The translations under genes were made by a program, and so were the position numbers. The notes under the pieces are model-generated. The model was given only the letters and a program-made list of their open reading frames with translations. It was not told where the DNA came from and did no database searches. This document shows, piece after piece, positions 48,943 through 59,760 of a stretch of 64,000 nucleotides of DNA. The stretch lies in assembly GCA_019429365.1 (NCBI GenBank), contig JAHYJD010000010.1, positions 1-64,000 on the forward strand, in the 5' to 3' direction. Positions within the stretch are counted from its first letter, which is position 1, and the number at the start of each line of letters is the position of its first letter. The DNA comes from Bacteroidales bacterium. Lineage in GTDB: Bacteria > Bacteroidota > Bacteroidia > Bacteroidales > UBA7960.

Positions 48943-49754
48943 TTCTTAAAGGCTTTTACCATCAATCCTGTGCCAGAACTATGCTTCATTCTCACATCGG
49001 CAAAGTTAAGCAGAAGAGCAAAGGGCATTACCAAAAGGTAGTAAAACGGAAGCAGGATCAGGAACAATTTTGAAACACCCAGTAATTGGATAGGATACTT
49101 CATGGAGAGCCGCCACGATATTTTTCCGGGTTTGCCATAGGTGTATTTTGCTTCCACCTTTTCAAAACCTGCTCTTTTCAGTTTTTCCTGAATTTCTTGC
49201 ATGCCGTAGCCATCGCGCACGTGTTCGCCAATGAACGATTCGTCGTCATGGTTTTCTACGCCGCTGCCACCCTGGTCGCTGGGGGTGCTGATCAGCAGCA
49301 TACCACCGTTTTTAAGCGAATGATAAAAATGGCTGAAAACCTGCTCATCAGGTTCAATATGCTCCATCACATCCACCGAAAGGATCAGATCAAAAGCATT
49401 TTCCTTTCGGAAAATGGTGAGGTCGCCCTCTTCAAAGCTGGTGTTTTTCAGCCCGGCTTTTTTGAAAAATTTCCGGCAGGCTTCAATTTCTTCGGTTTTT
49501 ACGTCCACGCCCAGAATTTCCCAGCCCGGATTTTTCCTGGCAAGGAAATAAGAATACTGCCCGAAGCCGCTGCCAGCATCAAATACATTTATGCCCCGCA
49601 AACCCTTTTTGCTTTTGAAAAATCGGCGCAACTCCCCATGAATATGCCAGGTGCGCAGAAGCAAAATGTCGAGCAAATGATAAAATACCTTGCGGGTAAA
49701 AGTAAACCGGTTGAATAGTCTGCCAAGGGTATGCTTAATGGGGTCGTAATTCAT
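48939..49754 (-). CDS. Class I SAM-dependent methyltransferase
   Basis: INVFDAGSGFGQYSYFLARK motif I, ILSVDVMEHIEPDEQ. Confidence 0.9.
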   Translation of the reverse strand: MNYDPIKHTLGRLFNRFTFTRKVFYHLLDILLLRTWHIHGELRRFFKSKKGLRGINVFDAGSGFGQYSYFLARKNPGWEILGVDVKTEEIEACRKFFKKAGLKNTSFEEGDLTIFRKENAFDLILSVDVMEHIEPDEQVFSHFYHSLKNGGMLLISTPSDQGGSGVENHDDESFIGEHVRDGYGMQEIQEKLKRAGFEKVEAKYTYGKPGKISWRLSMKYPIQLLGVSKLFLILLPFYYLLVMPFALLLNFADVRMKHSSGTGLMVKAFKN

Positions 49755-49766
49755 ATAGCCCTCGGG

Positions 49767-50102
49767 TTATTCTTTGAGCAGTCGTTCGATGTTTTCAATG
49801 TAATCGAGGCTGTCGTCAATAAAAAAGCGTAGGGCGGGGATGTGCCTGAGCTGGTTTTTTTCGCGCAATCCAAGCTGATGCCTGATTTCCTTGGTGTGGG
49901 TTTCTACTTGTTTGAGCACTTCTTTGGCGTCTTTTCCAAAAATGCTCAGATAAGTCCTGGCAATACTCAGGTCGCTGGTTACTTGCACCTTGGTAACCGT
50001 AACCATGGCACCCGGAAACCAGTCGCGCCCCTCCAACTGAAGAATCTCGCCAAGGTCTTTTTGCAACAGGCGCGAAATGCGTTTTTGTCTGTTCGATTCC
50101 AT
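49767..50102 (-). CDS. rbfA: Ribosome-binding factor A
   Basis: RISRLLQKDLGEIL, VTVTKVQVTSDLSIARTYLSIFG, IPALRFFIDDSLDYIENIERLL. Confidence 0.93.
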   Translation of the reverse strand: MESNRQKRISRLLQKDLGEILQLEGRDWFPGAMVTVTKVQVTSDLSIARTYLSIFGKDAKEVLKQVETHTKEIRHQLGLREKNQLRHIPALRFFIDDSLDYIENIERLLKE

Positions 50103-50274
50103 AGCTGCAAAGATAGTGAAAAACGAAGCAATGCAGGCAGATGCCGGAGTAAACCATGCGCAAATTTAAATGGATTTCAACGATTTATGTCTGGATTTTT
50201 GTGATATTTAAATTTTTAACCTATTTTTAAATGTCCTAAAACCCTATCACCTAACTTGCCAAAACCCATCACTT

Positions 50275-51891
50275 ATGGAAACACCTGCATTTTTTTACCA
50301 GGACCCTTATCCGCTTGGGCCGGACGACACAGAATACTATAAACTCAGCAATGATTATGTTAGCTTGTCGGAGTTTGAAGGCAAGCCCATGCTGAAAATT
50401 GCCCCGGAGGCCATTTCGCTGATAACAAAGGTTGCTTTGCGCGATGCTTCATTCATGCTGCGCACCAGCCACATTAAACAAATGGCTGCCATACTCGATG
50501 ATCCCGCTGCCAGCGAGAACGATAAGTACGTGGCCCTTACCATGCTGCGAAATGCAGAAATTTCTGCAAAAGGATTGCTTCCCTTTTGCCAGGATACGGG
50601 CACGGCTACTGTTTTTGCCCATAAAGGAGAGCAGGTCTACACCGGTGCCAACGATTACGAGGCCATTTCACTGGGCGTTTACCAGACCTACACCGAAGAA
50701 AATCTTCGGTATTCGCAAACGGTACCACTCGATATGTATAAGGAGAAAAATTCAGGCACCAACCTGCCTGTCCAGGTTGATATCCGTACCAGCCAAGGGA
50801 TGGAGTACGATTTTCTGTTTGTAGCAAAGGGTGGCGGTTCGGCCAATAAAACGGCCCTTTACCAGGAAACCAAGGCGCTGCTCAATCCTGAAAAACTGGA
50901 AAACTACCTGGTGGAAAAATTGCGTTCGCTGGGCACGGCTGCCTGCCCGCCATATCATGTGGCCTTTGTGATTGGAGGCACTTCGGCCGAAGCCTGCCTT
51001 AAAACCGTGAAGCTGGCCAGCGCCAGGTATTATGATAAACTGCCCACCACAGGCAATGAGCATGGGCAGGCATTTCGCGATATCGAACTGGAAGAGCGGG
51101 TGCTGCAGGCGGCTTTCAAGCTGGGCATTGGTGCCCAGTTTGGCGGAAAATATTTTGCCCTCGACATCCGAATAATTCGTTTGCCCCGTCATGGAGCTTC
51201 CTGCCCCGTGGGCATGGGCGTATCGTGTGCCGCCGACCGCAATATTAAGGCAAAGATCAACAAGGATGGCCTGTGGATTGAAAAACTGGAAGATAATCCC
51301 GGACGGTTTATTCCTGAAGAGTACAGCAAAGCCGGGGAAAGCGGGGGCGTAAAAGTGGATTTGAACCAGCCCATGAAAGAAATCCTTGCCCTGCTTTCAA
51401 AGCATCAGGTGGGAACCCGCCTTTCCCTTACGGGAACCATTATTGTGGGACGCGATATTGCCCATGCCAAGCTGAAAGATCGGCTCGACCGTGGCGAAGG
51501 TCTTCCGCAATATCTGAAAGATCATCCCATTTATTATGCCGGTCCGGCCAAAACACCCAAGGGTATGCCTTCTGGCTCGTTCGGGCCCACCACTGCCGGT
51601 CGTATGGACTCATACGTCGACCTGTTTCAGCAGCATGGCGGCAGCATGATTATGATTGCCAAGGGAAACCGCAGCCAGGCTGTTACTGATGCATGCAAGA
51701 AATATGGTGGTTTCTACCTGGGCTCCATCGGAGGGCCGGCTGCAGTCCTTGCCCAGGAAAATATACGCAAAGTGGAGCTGCTCGAATATCCCGAACTGGG
51801 CATGGAAGCCATTTATCGCATCGAAGTGGAAGAATTCCCCGCATTTATCCTTGTGGACGACAAAGGAAACGACTTTTACCGCATGCTGTAA
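50275..51891 (+). CDS. Fumarate hydratase class I (Fe-S type)
   Basis: [57 protein letters not shown]. Confidence 0.95.
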   Translation: METPAFFYQDPYPLGPDDTEYYKLSNDYVSLSEFEGKPMLKIAPEAISLITKVALRDASFMLRTSHIKQMAAILDDPAASENDKYVALTMLRNAEISAKGLLPFCQDTGTATVFAHKGEQVYTGANDYEAISLGVYQTYTEENLRYSQTVPLDMYKEKNSGTNLPVQVDIRTSQGMEYDFLFVAKGGGSANKTALYQETKALLNPEKLENYLVEKLRSLGTAACPPYHVAFVIGGTSAEACLKTVKLASARYYDKLPTTGNEHGQAFRDIELEERVLQAAFKLGIGAQFGGKYFALDIRIIRLPRHGASCPVGMGVSCAADRNIKAKINKDGLWIEKLEDNPGRFIPEEYSKAGESGGVKVDLNQPMKEILALLSKHQVGTRLSLTGTIIVGRDIAHAKLKDRLDRGEGLPQYLKDHPIYYAGPAKTPKGMPSGSFGPTTAGRMDSYVDLFQQHGGSMIMIAKGNRSQAVTDACKKYGGFYLGSIGGPAAVLAQENIRKVELLEYPELGMEAIYRIEVEEFPAFILVDDKGNDFYRML

Positions 51892-51945
51892 AGAGTTGAA
51901 CAACTTCTAACAGCTTTCCGTTTACATTTCAAACCCAGCACAGGG

Positions 51946-51978
51946 CCATCCCGGATTGCTTTTCCGGGATGGTTTTTC
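51946..51978 (+). terminator. Intrinsic terminator after class I fumarase
   Basis: CCATCCCGG-loop-CCGGGATGG-TTTTT. Confidence 0.9.
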
Positions 51979-52003
51979 TTTCATTAAATGAGGATAAAGA
52001 ACC

Positions 52004-53383
52004 ATGTTCAGAACAGAATATGACACCATGGGCCCTATGGAGGTGCCTGACAACAAATATTGGGGAGCCCAGACCCAGCGTTCGCTTCAGAATTTTAAAA
52101 TTGGCGATGAACTGATGCCCGGGGAGGTGATCAGGGGGTTTGCCATTCTGAAAAAAGCTGCCGCACAGGTAAATGTTGAAATGGGGGTATTGCCCAAAGA
52201 ACTGCTTGGGCCCATTGTGCAGGCTTGTGATGAAATTCTGGATGGTGAAATGGAGGGCCACTTCCCACTGGTGGTATGGCAAACCGGCAGCGGCACCCAA
52301 ACCAACATGAACCTGAACGAGGTAATTGCAAACCGGGCCCACGAGATCATGGGCGGGAAGCTTGGCGAGCGCGAAAAGAAAGTGCACCCCAATGATCATG
52401 TAAACAAGTCACAATCTTCCAATGACACTTTCCCGGCAGCTATGCATATTGCGGCCTACACCCTGATTGTGGAGCGTACCATTCCGGCTCTGAAAAAACT
52501 GCAGCATGCCCTCGATCAGAAATCTGAAGCCTTTAATGACATTGTGAAAATTGGGCGCACACACCTTATGGATGCCACCCCGCTTACCCTGGGGCAGGAA
52601 TTTTCAGGCTTCGCCTCGCAAATTGAGCATGGCATCAGGGCGTTGAAGAATACACTCGAACATTTGAGCGAACTTGCCCTTGGTGGGACTGCTGTCGGTA
52701 CAGGAATTAATGCCCCAAAAGGTTTTGACAAAAAGGTGGCAGAAAAAATTGCTGAATTAACGGCCCACCCTTTTGTAACGGCACCCAATAAATTCGAGTC
52801 CCTTGCAGCCCACGATGCCATTGTGGAAACCAGTGGCGCGCTTAAAACCATTGCCGTGAGCCTGATGAAAATTGCCAACGATATTCGCTTGCTGGCTTCA
52901 GGTCCGCGCTGCGGCATTGGCGAAATCAGCCTGCCTGCCAACGAGCCCGGCAGCTCCATTATGCCCGGAAAGGTAAACCCTACTCAGCCCGAGGCCATGA
53001 CCATGGTTGCCGCACAGGTTATTGGCAACGATGCCGCCATTACGGTAGGAGGGATGAGCGGACATTTTCAGCTCAATGTGTATAAACCGGTTATGATATA
53101 CAACTTGCTGCAATCGGCCAGGCTTATTGCCGATGCCTGCCATTCCTTTACTGACAAGGCCGTTAAGGGTATTGAAGCCAACCAGGGCCGTATCGACGAT
53201 CATCTGAAAAACTCACTGATGCTGGTTACAGCACTCAACCCACATATTGGTTACGATAATGCGGCCAAAATTGCCAAAAAGGCTTTTGAAGAAAACTTAA
53301 GTCTGAAAGAAGCTGCCATAAAACTGAAATTGGTAACCGCCATGGATTTTGACCGCTGGGTCGATCCTTCAAAAATGGTATAA
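52004..53383 (+). CDS. fumC: Fumarate hydratase class II
   Basis: [47 protein letters not shown]. Confidence 0.97.
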   Translation: MFRTEYDTMGPMEVPDNKYWGAQTQRSLQNFKIGDELMPGEVIRGFAILKKAAAQVNVEMGVLPKELLGPIVQACDEILDGEMEGHFPLVVWQTGSGTQTNMNLNEVIANRAHEIMGGKLGEREKKVHPNDHVNKSQSSNDTFPAAMHIAAYTLIVERTIPALKKLQHALDQKSEAFNDIVKIGRTHLMDATPLTLGQEFSGFASQIEHGIRALKNTLEHLSELALGGTAVGTGINAPKGFDKKVAEKIAELTAHPFVTAPNKFESLAAHDAIVETSGALKTIAVSLMKIANDIRLLASGPRCGIGEISLPANEPGSSIMPGKVNPTQPEAMTMVAAQVIGNDAAITVGGMSGHFQLNVYKPVMIYNLLQSARLIADACHSFTDKAVKGIEANQGRIDDHLKNSLMLVTALNPHIGYDNAAKIAKKAFEENLSLKEAAIKLKLVTAMDFDRWVDPSKMV

Positions 53384-53418
53384 AAAAAGAGGCTGTCCGG
53401 TTGGGGCAGCCACTTTTT
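53384..53418 (+). terminator. Intrinsic terminator after fumC
   Basis: A-tract, GGCTG...CAGCC stem, TTTTT. Confidence 0.7.
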
Positions 53419-53434
53419 GTTTGTCAGGGAGCTG

Positions 53435-54280
53435 TTAGTACTCCCACAGGTCGTGTTCGAAGTTACGTATGGATTCTTTTACCCTTTCTGCTTCCAGCAG
53501 GGCATCCAGTCCGGTATAGTATTCCTGTATGCGGCGGTCGTGTACGTTGGACTCTTTGTACACATAGCTGCTGAAAAAACGGCGCAGGAACATATCGTCG
53601 TACGACATGCGCTGGGCATCGTTATGACGGTTGAACACCTCGGAATTGGCGAGTGAAGTGCGTGCGTCAGGGTAGTAGATCCAGAAGAGCGGCTCGTCGC
53701 CCCTCGATTCACCGGTAAGGGGGTCGAGGTTTTCTCTGACAGGACAGATACCCAGTACCCTTACATCGAGCACCGAGCGCTTGCTGTCAAAGAACCATTC
53801 TTCCTTCACCCTGAAGCGCATTACATCTGCGGGGTTGAAAGAGATGGTAAGGGTGGTGTCGAACTCATCGTAGGGAGGTTCAGGCCTTTGCATGGTAACA
53901 GTCTGGGTTCTCTCGATATTTGAGAAGAGTTGCTCCGGTGTCATCGGAATGGTAAACTCATCATTATCCGGACTGTAGGCAGTCAAAGATCCTTCCCTGA
54001 TTCCATCAATCAGCACCTGCATTAAGCTTCGGCGGCTGTTGGTGGGTGTAATAGGGAAGTAAAGGGGCTGATTCATTTTCTCCCTGAGATCAATGATTTG
54101 CCAAACCTGTTTCGACCAAAGCACATCGGCTTCTCTAACGAAGGGCAACGCTGCGGGTTCTTTTTCTTCGATCATCATTTTATCGTAGAACCCGTCGCGG
54201 GCATTTTCGATAACCTGACCAACGGATTGCAGGGAAAGAAACAATCCCAGCACCATAATTACTATTGCGTTTTTTGCCAT
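53435..54280 (-). CDS. gldN: T9SS/gliding motility protein GldN/PorN
   Basis: Last gene of gldKLMN order; LWSKQVWQIIDLREKMNQPLYFPI, VLGICPVRENLD, FWIYYPDAR. Confidence 0.93.
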   Translation of the reverse strand: MAKNAIVIMVLGLFLSLQSVGQVIENARDGFYDKMMIEEKEPAALPFVREADVLWSKQVWQIIDLREKMNQPLYFPITPTNSRRSLMQVLIDGIREGSLTAYSPDNDEFTIPMTPEQLFSNIERTQTVTMQRPEPPYDEFDTTLTISFNPADVMRFRVKEEWFFDSKRSVLDVRVLGICPVRENLDPLTGESRGDEPLFWIYYPDARTSLANSEVFNRHNDAQRMSYDDMFLRRFFSSYVYKESNVHDRRIQEYYTGLDALLEAERVKESIRNFEHDLWEY

Positions 54281-54312
54281 GGGAATAACCTCCAAATAGT
54301 TTATTCTTGGTA

Positions 54313-55902
54313 TTAGTTAATTGTAAAAGTAATGGGCGAGAGCGTCCGGGTCCTGCCGTCGGGGCCGGGCCTGGTGGTAATGTTTTCAAAGATTACGCGC
54401 TGCCCACGAGTTGCATTGTTAATAACCTGCAGCATCTCAGGAGAGAAAACATTGCCACTGGTATTGTAGGTTCTGAAGTCACCGGCCACTTGGGTGGCCA
54501 TGTTAAAGGATGCAATTTCGAAGTTCATGTCGAAGTCGAAGTTTTCCAGCCTGGGGATAATAGCCCTGGCCAGTGCGAGTTCTTCACGCGAAATACGTCC
54601 TTCGCGGCGGCCACCTATGTAAGCCACTGGGTCGGGAACATTTCGTACCCTGAATACCATGGTACCCATGCTGCGGGAAGAGCCTTCTACAACGGCATTT
54701 ACTGTAATGCGCACTTCGCTGGTTCCCGGGCTTACCCTGACGGTATAGCCTGTGCCACCCCTGGGTGTAAGTGTTGCACCAGCAGATATGGAGGGCCGAA
54801 TGTTTTCGGTTGGGACACCGGGAGCGGAAATCGATACCGGGTTGTCCACGCCAACATAGAACACGTTCATTTTATCGGCCGAAACGGTTACCGAGGGTTG
54901 CTGTACCATAAAGCTGCTCTGGAACGGGTACTCCTGAGGAATACCGGCCGGGTTGGTAACCCTGATAACGCCGCTGAAAGACCTGGAGCCGGTGCCAGAA
55001 GCAGGCATGCGCAGTTTGCCAACACCACCTGAAGTGGGTATGGGCTGCCCGTTAACCAAGATGGTAGGTTCCTGTTTAGAGTCGAAAGCTGCCACAAAAA
55101 TATCGGCTTCGTAGCTTTCTCCAGCCAGTACAATCTGGCTGCTGGGTACTACTCTTGCCGTAATCTGGTCAAACTTGAAGTCGTCGGCCGAGATGGCGCC
55201 ATAAAGGGTATTTACCACATCAAATTCGGCGTTTCGTACTTCGGTGGTCAGTCGGGTCAGGTTGGTGGCTACGGCCACTGGAATAACCCGGTCGAACATG
55301 GATTGCTGCCAGCTAACCTCTACCGAGCTATTGGGCATAAAGAAGGGTCCTTCCAGGTCCATGCCAAGTTTTACGGCATCCTGAAGGCCATGTTCTTCCA
55401 CAATCTCCTTGAGAGTAGCTTTATAGGCCGCTATTCTTTCACGGAGTTCATAGGCCCTGGTGCCACGACCACCTGGTTTCACGGGGTCCTGATTGTTGTC
55501 CTGCAACCAAAATCTGGATGAAGCACTGTAGTTATCCTTGTTTTTCAGGTCGAGCAAGTTCTGGTTTGCGGCTTGATCAATAGGAATTTTGTCGATAACT
55601 GAAATCATGGAAGCCCTGTTCTGCGAAATGAAGGTGATCAGTTCGTCAGAGAGTTCCCTTACTTTTCTGGCTTCATCGTAAAATGGTTGAACCTTGTCAG
55701 CACTGATGGCTTCCTGCATTTCAAAGTCATTCATCACTGTCTGGATTTTCTGGTCCAGGTTAAGGTTGGTCTGTTCGATCCCGTCGTCGATCAAGGGGAA
55801 AGAGTCGAGCACCTCAACCGAAACGTTGAGCGCCATCAGTGCCAGGAAAACCAGGTACATAAGGCCAATGAGCTTTTGCCTGGGTGTTTGCTTACCTTGC
55901 AT
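54313..55902 (-). CDS. gldM: T9SS/gliding motility protein GldM/PorM
   Basis: TPRQKLIGLMYLVFLALMALNVSVEVLDSFPLID N-terminus typical of GldM. Confidence 0.96.
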   Translation of the reverse strand: MQGKQTPRQKLIGLMYLVFLALMALNVSVEVLDSFPLIDDGIEQTNLNLDQKIQTVMNDFEMQEAISADKVQPFYDEARKVRELSDELITFISQNRASMISVIDKIPIDQAANQNLLDLKNKDNYSASSRFWLQDNNQDPVKPGGRGTRAYELRERIAAYKATLKEIVEEHGLQDAVKLGMDLEGPFFMPNSSVEVSWQQSMFDRVIPVAVATNLTRLTTEVRNAEFDVVNTLYGAISADDFKFDQITARVVPSSQIVLAGESYEADIFVAAFDSKQEPTILVNGQPIPTSGGVGKLRMPASGTGSRSFSGVIRVTNPAGIPQEYPFQSSFMVQQPSVTVSADKMNVFYVGVDNPVSISAPGVPTENIRPSISAGATLTPRGGTGYTVRVSPGTSEVRITVNAVVEGSSRSMGTMVFRVRNVPDPVAYIGGRREGRISREELALARAIIPRLENFDFDMNFEIASFNMATQVAGDFRTYNTSGNVFSPEMLQVINNATRGQRVIFENITTRPGPDGRTRTLSPITFTIN

Positions 55903-55951
55903 AGTTCTTTATCCTTTCTTTGTTAAAAAACTTTAACAAAAGTGTTTAAAT

Positions 55952-56989
55952 CTAACGGGGTACATTGAAATTCATTGCCGAAAGCATGTTGCCATATACG
56001 CTGTTGAGTGCGCGGATGTTGGCATTGAGCTTTTCGATCTCTTCTTTATACTGCTTGGTATTGGTGAGCGAGTCGTTGATGTTGTCCACCAGCGCGCCAA
56101 CAGTCTTATTCAGTTTTTCAGTCGAATCCGACTGTGTGCCTGAAGACTGCAATTGCAGTTCGTAAGCGGCGTTGAGGGCCATCAGGTTGTTGGCGGTTTT
56201 ATTAAGCTGCTCGCTATAGGTCTTGCCGCTGTTAACATTGCCTTCGAGGGCTTCAACAGCCTTGGTGAGCAATTCGGCGTTTTTGCTATAACTTTCGCCA
56301 AGCTTGTCGGTGTAGGTCGTCACATTTTTGATGCTGCTGTTGAACTGCGAGGAAACGTCCAGACTTTCTTTGGCGGTTTGGGCCGTCTTCTGGTAGGTTT
56401 CGCTAAGCTGGTTCATACTGGTAACAGCGCTCTTGAGGCTGTTGCCATACTCCTGCGACAGGCTCAGGTCGTGCTTGAGGTATTCAGCCGCATTCTTGTA
56501 CGACTGGCTGAGTTCAACCACCGACTTGGAAGCGCTCTCTACATGCTGGATGTAACCATTGGTTACCACTGCAGCATTCGAAAGGTCAGCCATCTTGGCG
56601 GCATTGTCGCTAAGGTTTTGCAGGCCTTTGCTTAGGTTGCCGATCAATTCGGGTCCAATGTTGGCGTCTTCGAGCAGTTTGTCAAGGGTATTCGAAATGG
56701 TAACATTTTGGGTAATGGCCCTGCTTCCGCCATCATACTTGCGGGGTTCGGCACCTTCAATGCCTGCCAGCTCGGGGTAAACCAGGCTCCAGTCCGGCTC
56801 TTCGTGCAGGGGCTCGAATGCCGAGAAGAAGAATACAATGGCCTCAGTTACCATACCTATTACCAGCATAAGACCGGCAAAGGGGTAGTGCTGAATTTTA
56901 AACAAAGCACCAAGGATAACAATTGAGGCGCCCCATCCATATAGTCTGGACATGAAGACTTTCCATGCTTTTGTTTTTACGAATTTCAT
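55952..56989 (-). CDS. gldL: T9SS/gliding motility protein GldL/PorL
   Basis: YGWGASIVILGALFKIQHYPFAGLMLVIGMVTEAIVFFFSAFEP. Confidence 0.96.
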   Translation of the reverse strand: MKFVKTKAWKVFMSRLYGWGASIVILGALFKIQHYPFAGLMLVIGMVTEAIVFFFSAFEPLHEEPDWSLVYPELAGIEGAEPRKYDGGSRAITQNVTISNTLDKLLEDANIGPELIGNLSKGLQNLSDNAAKMADLSNAAVVTNGYIQHVESASKSVVELSQSYKNAAEYLKHDLSLSQEYGNSLKSAVTSMNQLSETYQKTAQTAKESLDVSSQFNSSIKNVTTYTDKLGESYSKNAELLTKAVEALEGNVNSGKTYSEQLNKTANNLMALNAAYELQLQSSGTQSDSTEKLNKTVGALVDNINDSLTNTKQYKEEIEKLNANIRALNSVYGNMLSAMNFNVPR

Positions 56990-57051
56990 AAGGCTTTTTC
57001 TGAAAGGGTTAATAAATGAACAGAGATGGATTTACAAAGAGTTTTGGATTT

Positions 57052-58350
57052 TTAATATACGTTGGATGCTCCACGTCCATCGTTGCGGTCGCGTCCGGGG
57101 TAAGTCTGGATGCAGCGGAAGCCAATGTAAGATTTCGCAGTATCCTGGAATTCATAGTTACGTGTGCTCACCTGCAGGAAGAATCCCACATCTTTCCATG
57201 ATCCACCGCGAATCACCTTGCGCTTGAGCGTTTCAGGATCGTCAGGTTTGGCTTCGTATTGGTAGTCGGGGTTCATGTCGTGACCAAACACGTAGAAGGA
57301 TTCGTCGTAGGCGTTGCGTGTCCATTCGGCCACATTGCCGGCCATATCGTACAGGCCATAGTCGTTGGGTGGGTAGTGGCCCACGATAACAGTCTGGTAT
57401 CCACCATCGTCGATGTAGTTACCTCTGAGTGGCTTGAAGTTTGCCAAGAAGCAGCCATCCTGGTTGCGGATGTATGGTCCGCCCCATGGGTAGGGGTTCA
57501 GGTCGAGGCCGCCGCGGGCAGCATACTCCCACTGTGCTTCTGAGGGTAGCGAGAAGTCCATGGCGAAAGGCCGTTCGCGGCTTGCCAGGTAGCTGTTCAG
57601 GAACTGCGTTCTCCAGATTGTGAAAGCCCTTGCCTGTAGCCAGTTGACGCCAACCACCGGGTAATGGTCGTAGGTGGGGTGCCAGAAATATTTCTGGGTC
57701 ATGGGCTCGTTATAAGAATAGGTGAAGTCGTGGATCCATGCCAGGGTATCCGGGTAAACGGGTGTCTGGTATTCATAAACCAGCTCGCTGCGGGGGGTGT
57801 CGCGCTCTGAGCGGCGGGCGGCACGCGTCAGGTCGATGGTATAATACCGGTAAATCAGCTTGCGTGAGTCAATTTCGCGCCTGTTGAAGAAGCGCTCGTG
57901 CTCGGGCAGGTATAGCTCAGAGAGCACATCGCGCTCTTCTTCGCCATCCCAGCGGATACGTGCCCTCCAGTTGATCAGGGGCGGATCGAGCAAGTTGCCG
58001 AACTGGTCTTCTTCGATCAGGTGAGTCTCGTCGATGGTGGCCAGCAAACTATGGGCCAGGGAGTCGCGCACCCAGAACACAAACTGGCGGTACTGGTTGT
58101 TGGTGATCTCCGTTTCATCCATATAGAATGCGGGCATCGACATCGTTTTTGAAATGGCGTTGTGCGCATATGCAATATCCTCGTCGGAGGGCCCCATAAT
58201 GAAGCTGCCCATAGGAATGAATACCATCCCGGGAGGATCGGCATAAAAGGCATCCGGTCTGTCGAGCACCCCGGTGAGGTGTCCGCGTCCTGAACGGTCA
58301 CAACTGGCAAAAAGAACCGCCGCCACAGCAATAAAAATCAGTTTTTTCAT
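57052..58350 (-). CDS. gldK: T9SS/gliding motility lipoprotein GldK/PorK (SUMF1-like fold)
   Basis: Lipobox LFASC, GMVFIPMGSFIMGPSDED, GLYDMAGNVAEWTRNAYDE, IRGGSWKD; first of gldKLMN. Confidence 0.94.
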   Translation of the reverse strand: MKKLIFIAVAAVLFASCDRSGRGHLTGVLDRPDAFYADPPGMVFIPMGSFIMGPSDEDIAYAHNAISKTMSMPAFYMDETEITNNQYRQFVFWVRDSLAHSLLATIDETHLIEEDQFGNLLDPPLINWRARIRWDGEEERDVLSELYLPEHERFFNRREIDSRKLIYRYYTIDLTRAARRSERDTPRSELVYEYQTPVYPDTLAWIHDFTYSYNEPMTQKYFWHPTYDHYPVVGVNWLQARAFTIWRTQFLNSYLASRERPFAMDFSLPSEAQWEYAARGGLDLNPYPWGGPYIRNQDGCFLANFKPLRGNYIDDGGYQTVIVGHYPPNDYGLYDMAGNVAEWTRNAYDESFYVFGHDMNPDYQYEAKPDDPETLKRKVIRGGSWKDVGFFLQVSTRNYEFQDTAKSYIGFRCIQTYPGRDRNDGRGASNVY

Positions 58351-58424
58351 GGTAACTTCAAGTTAATTGACCACTTTTTGTTATTTTGATCTATTGGTTT
58401 TATTTATTCTTTACCGGATCCATT

Positions 58425-59378
58425 TTAGAGAAAACGCACGTTGCGCTGTATTTCCCTGATTTTGTCAAGATCCAGGTCGAAGCAATACTGGAGCATGATT
58501 TCGTGGCTTCCGAAACTCCGGCCTCTTCTGCCCAGGGGCGAGGTGGTGAAGTCGTAGGAGTAACCCACGCTGATCTGCTCGATATTGAGTCCGAAAAGGA
58601 ACACTACGGCATCTTGCAGCCTGTAACTAACGCCACCCCAGAACCGATTATTGTATGTGACCATGGCGTTTACATCGATTTGAACCGAAGCAAGGTCCGT
58701 CTTTACCAGCACCGAGGGGGTGAATTCGTAGGCTGGATTTCCCGGAAGGGAAAGGTTATAGCCTCCGGTGAGGTAAGCATGGCGCTTGAGCACGTGATTG
58801 CTTTCTCCGATCTGTCCGCTGGCTTGTCGCAACTGTGAGAAGGAAAGACCTGCCCATGACTTGCTGTCGGACTGGAAAAAACCACCAAGGGCAAAATCCA
58901 CAAACATGTGGGTTTCTTCGGCAGAGCCCGTGAGGGCCGGGTCGCCATCGGTAATTGGGGTAAACTGACTGAAATCGATTCTTTTGTCGAGAAAACCTGC
59001 CTGGGCACCTATGCCCAGCTTTCCACCAACCATTTTAATGTGGTATGCATAGGAGAGTTTTACTCCTACGCTGTTTTCGTAACCCAGTTTGTCCTGCATA
59101 AAACCCAGGGCCAAACCGCCCTTAAGAAAGGGCAAGGGGGCATCCACATTGAGAAGATAGGTTTCGGGGTTCAGGCGATTGTCTTCAGCGTCTTTAAAAC
59201 CAAGCCACTGCTGCCTTGCCAGGCCGGTGGCGCAAATAGCCCCGCGTAGTCCTGCATAACCTGGGTTAATGCCCATGTTGTTAAACATGTTATGGCTGAA
59301 CTGCGGTTCCTGCTGCGCAAAAACTGCCGGAATGAATAAAATGAAAATGAGGGTAGCAACAAGGCCCTTAAATCTCAT
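58425..59378 (-). CDS. PorP/SprF-family type IX secretion membrane protein
   Basis: QEPQFSHNMFNNMGINPGYAGLRGAICATGLARQQWLGF; directly upstream of gldK. Confidence 0.93.
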   Translation of the reverse strand: MRFKGLVATLIFILFIPAVFAQQEPQFSHNMFNNMGINPGYAGLRGAICATGLARQQWLGFKDAEDNRLNPETYLLNVDAPLPFLKGGLALGFMQDKLGYENSVGVKLSYAYHIKMVGGKLGIGAQAGFLDKRIDFSQFTPITDGDPALTGSAEETHMFVDFALGGFFQSDSKSWAGLSFSQLRQASGQIGESNHVLKRHAYLTGGYNLSLPGNPAYEFTPSVLVKTDLASVQIDVNAMVTYNNRFWGGVSYRLQDAVVFLFGLNIEQISVGYSYDFTTSPLGRRGRSFGSHEIMLQYCFDLDLDKIREIQRNVRFL

Positions 59379-59760
59379 GGATCGGTAATTTGTCCTTTTA
59401 ATTTTTGTAACGCAAAAATAGCTGGTTTATTGATAAGATGCTGAAAATTTGAAACGACTTCAGGCATATAATCGAAGGTTTTTTAAAAGTAACATTGAAA
59501 TTCCTTCTAATTAAACCGTAGTGAAATTTTTCAGAGTCAACATGTCAAAGAGCTTACTGGCTAAAAATCTGTCAGAGCCAAAAATCAACCAAACAAAAAT
59601 ATAAGGAGCAGCAATGAATTTTATCAGTAATAATACGTGGTTATTGCAAGGGAATACTTTTGATTTTTTTCTGCTGATCACGCAATAATTGGTTTGGTAA
59701 TATTATAAGGTGCAAATGTACTTAAATTTTGGCCATTGGTTGTTAGATTGTTCAGCTTAA

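Noticed and set aside
57052-58350. GldK as a formylglycine-generating (sulfatase-maturing) enzyme
   Set aside because: SUMF1-like fold is expected for GldK/PorK; the operon context and lipobox support the T9SS structural role.
59379-59760. Possible ncRNA in the ~380-nt gap between porP and the arginase-fold gene
   Set aside because: AT-rich, no strong stem-loop or tRNA-like structure seen by eye.
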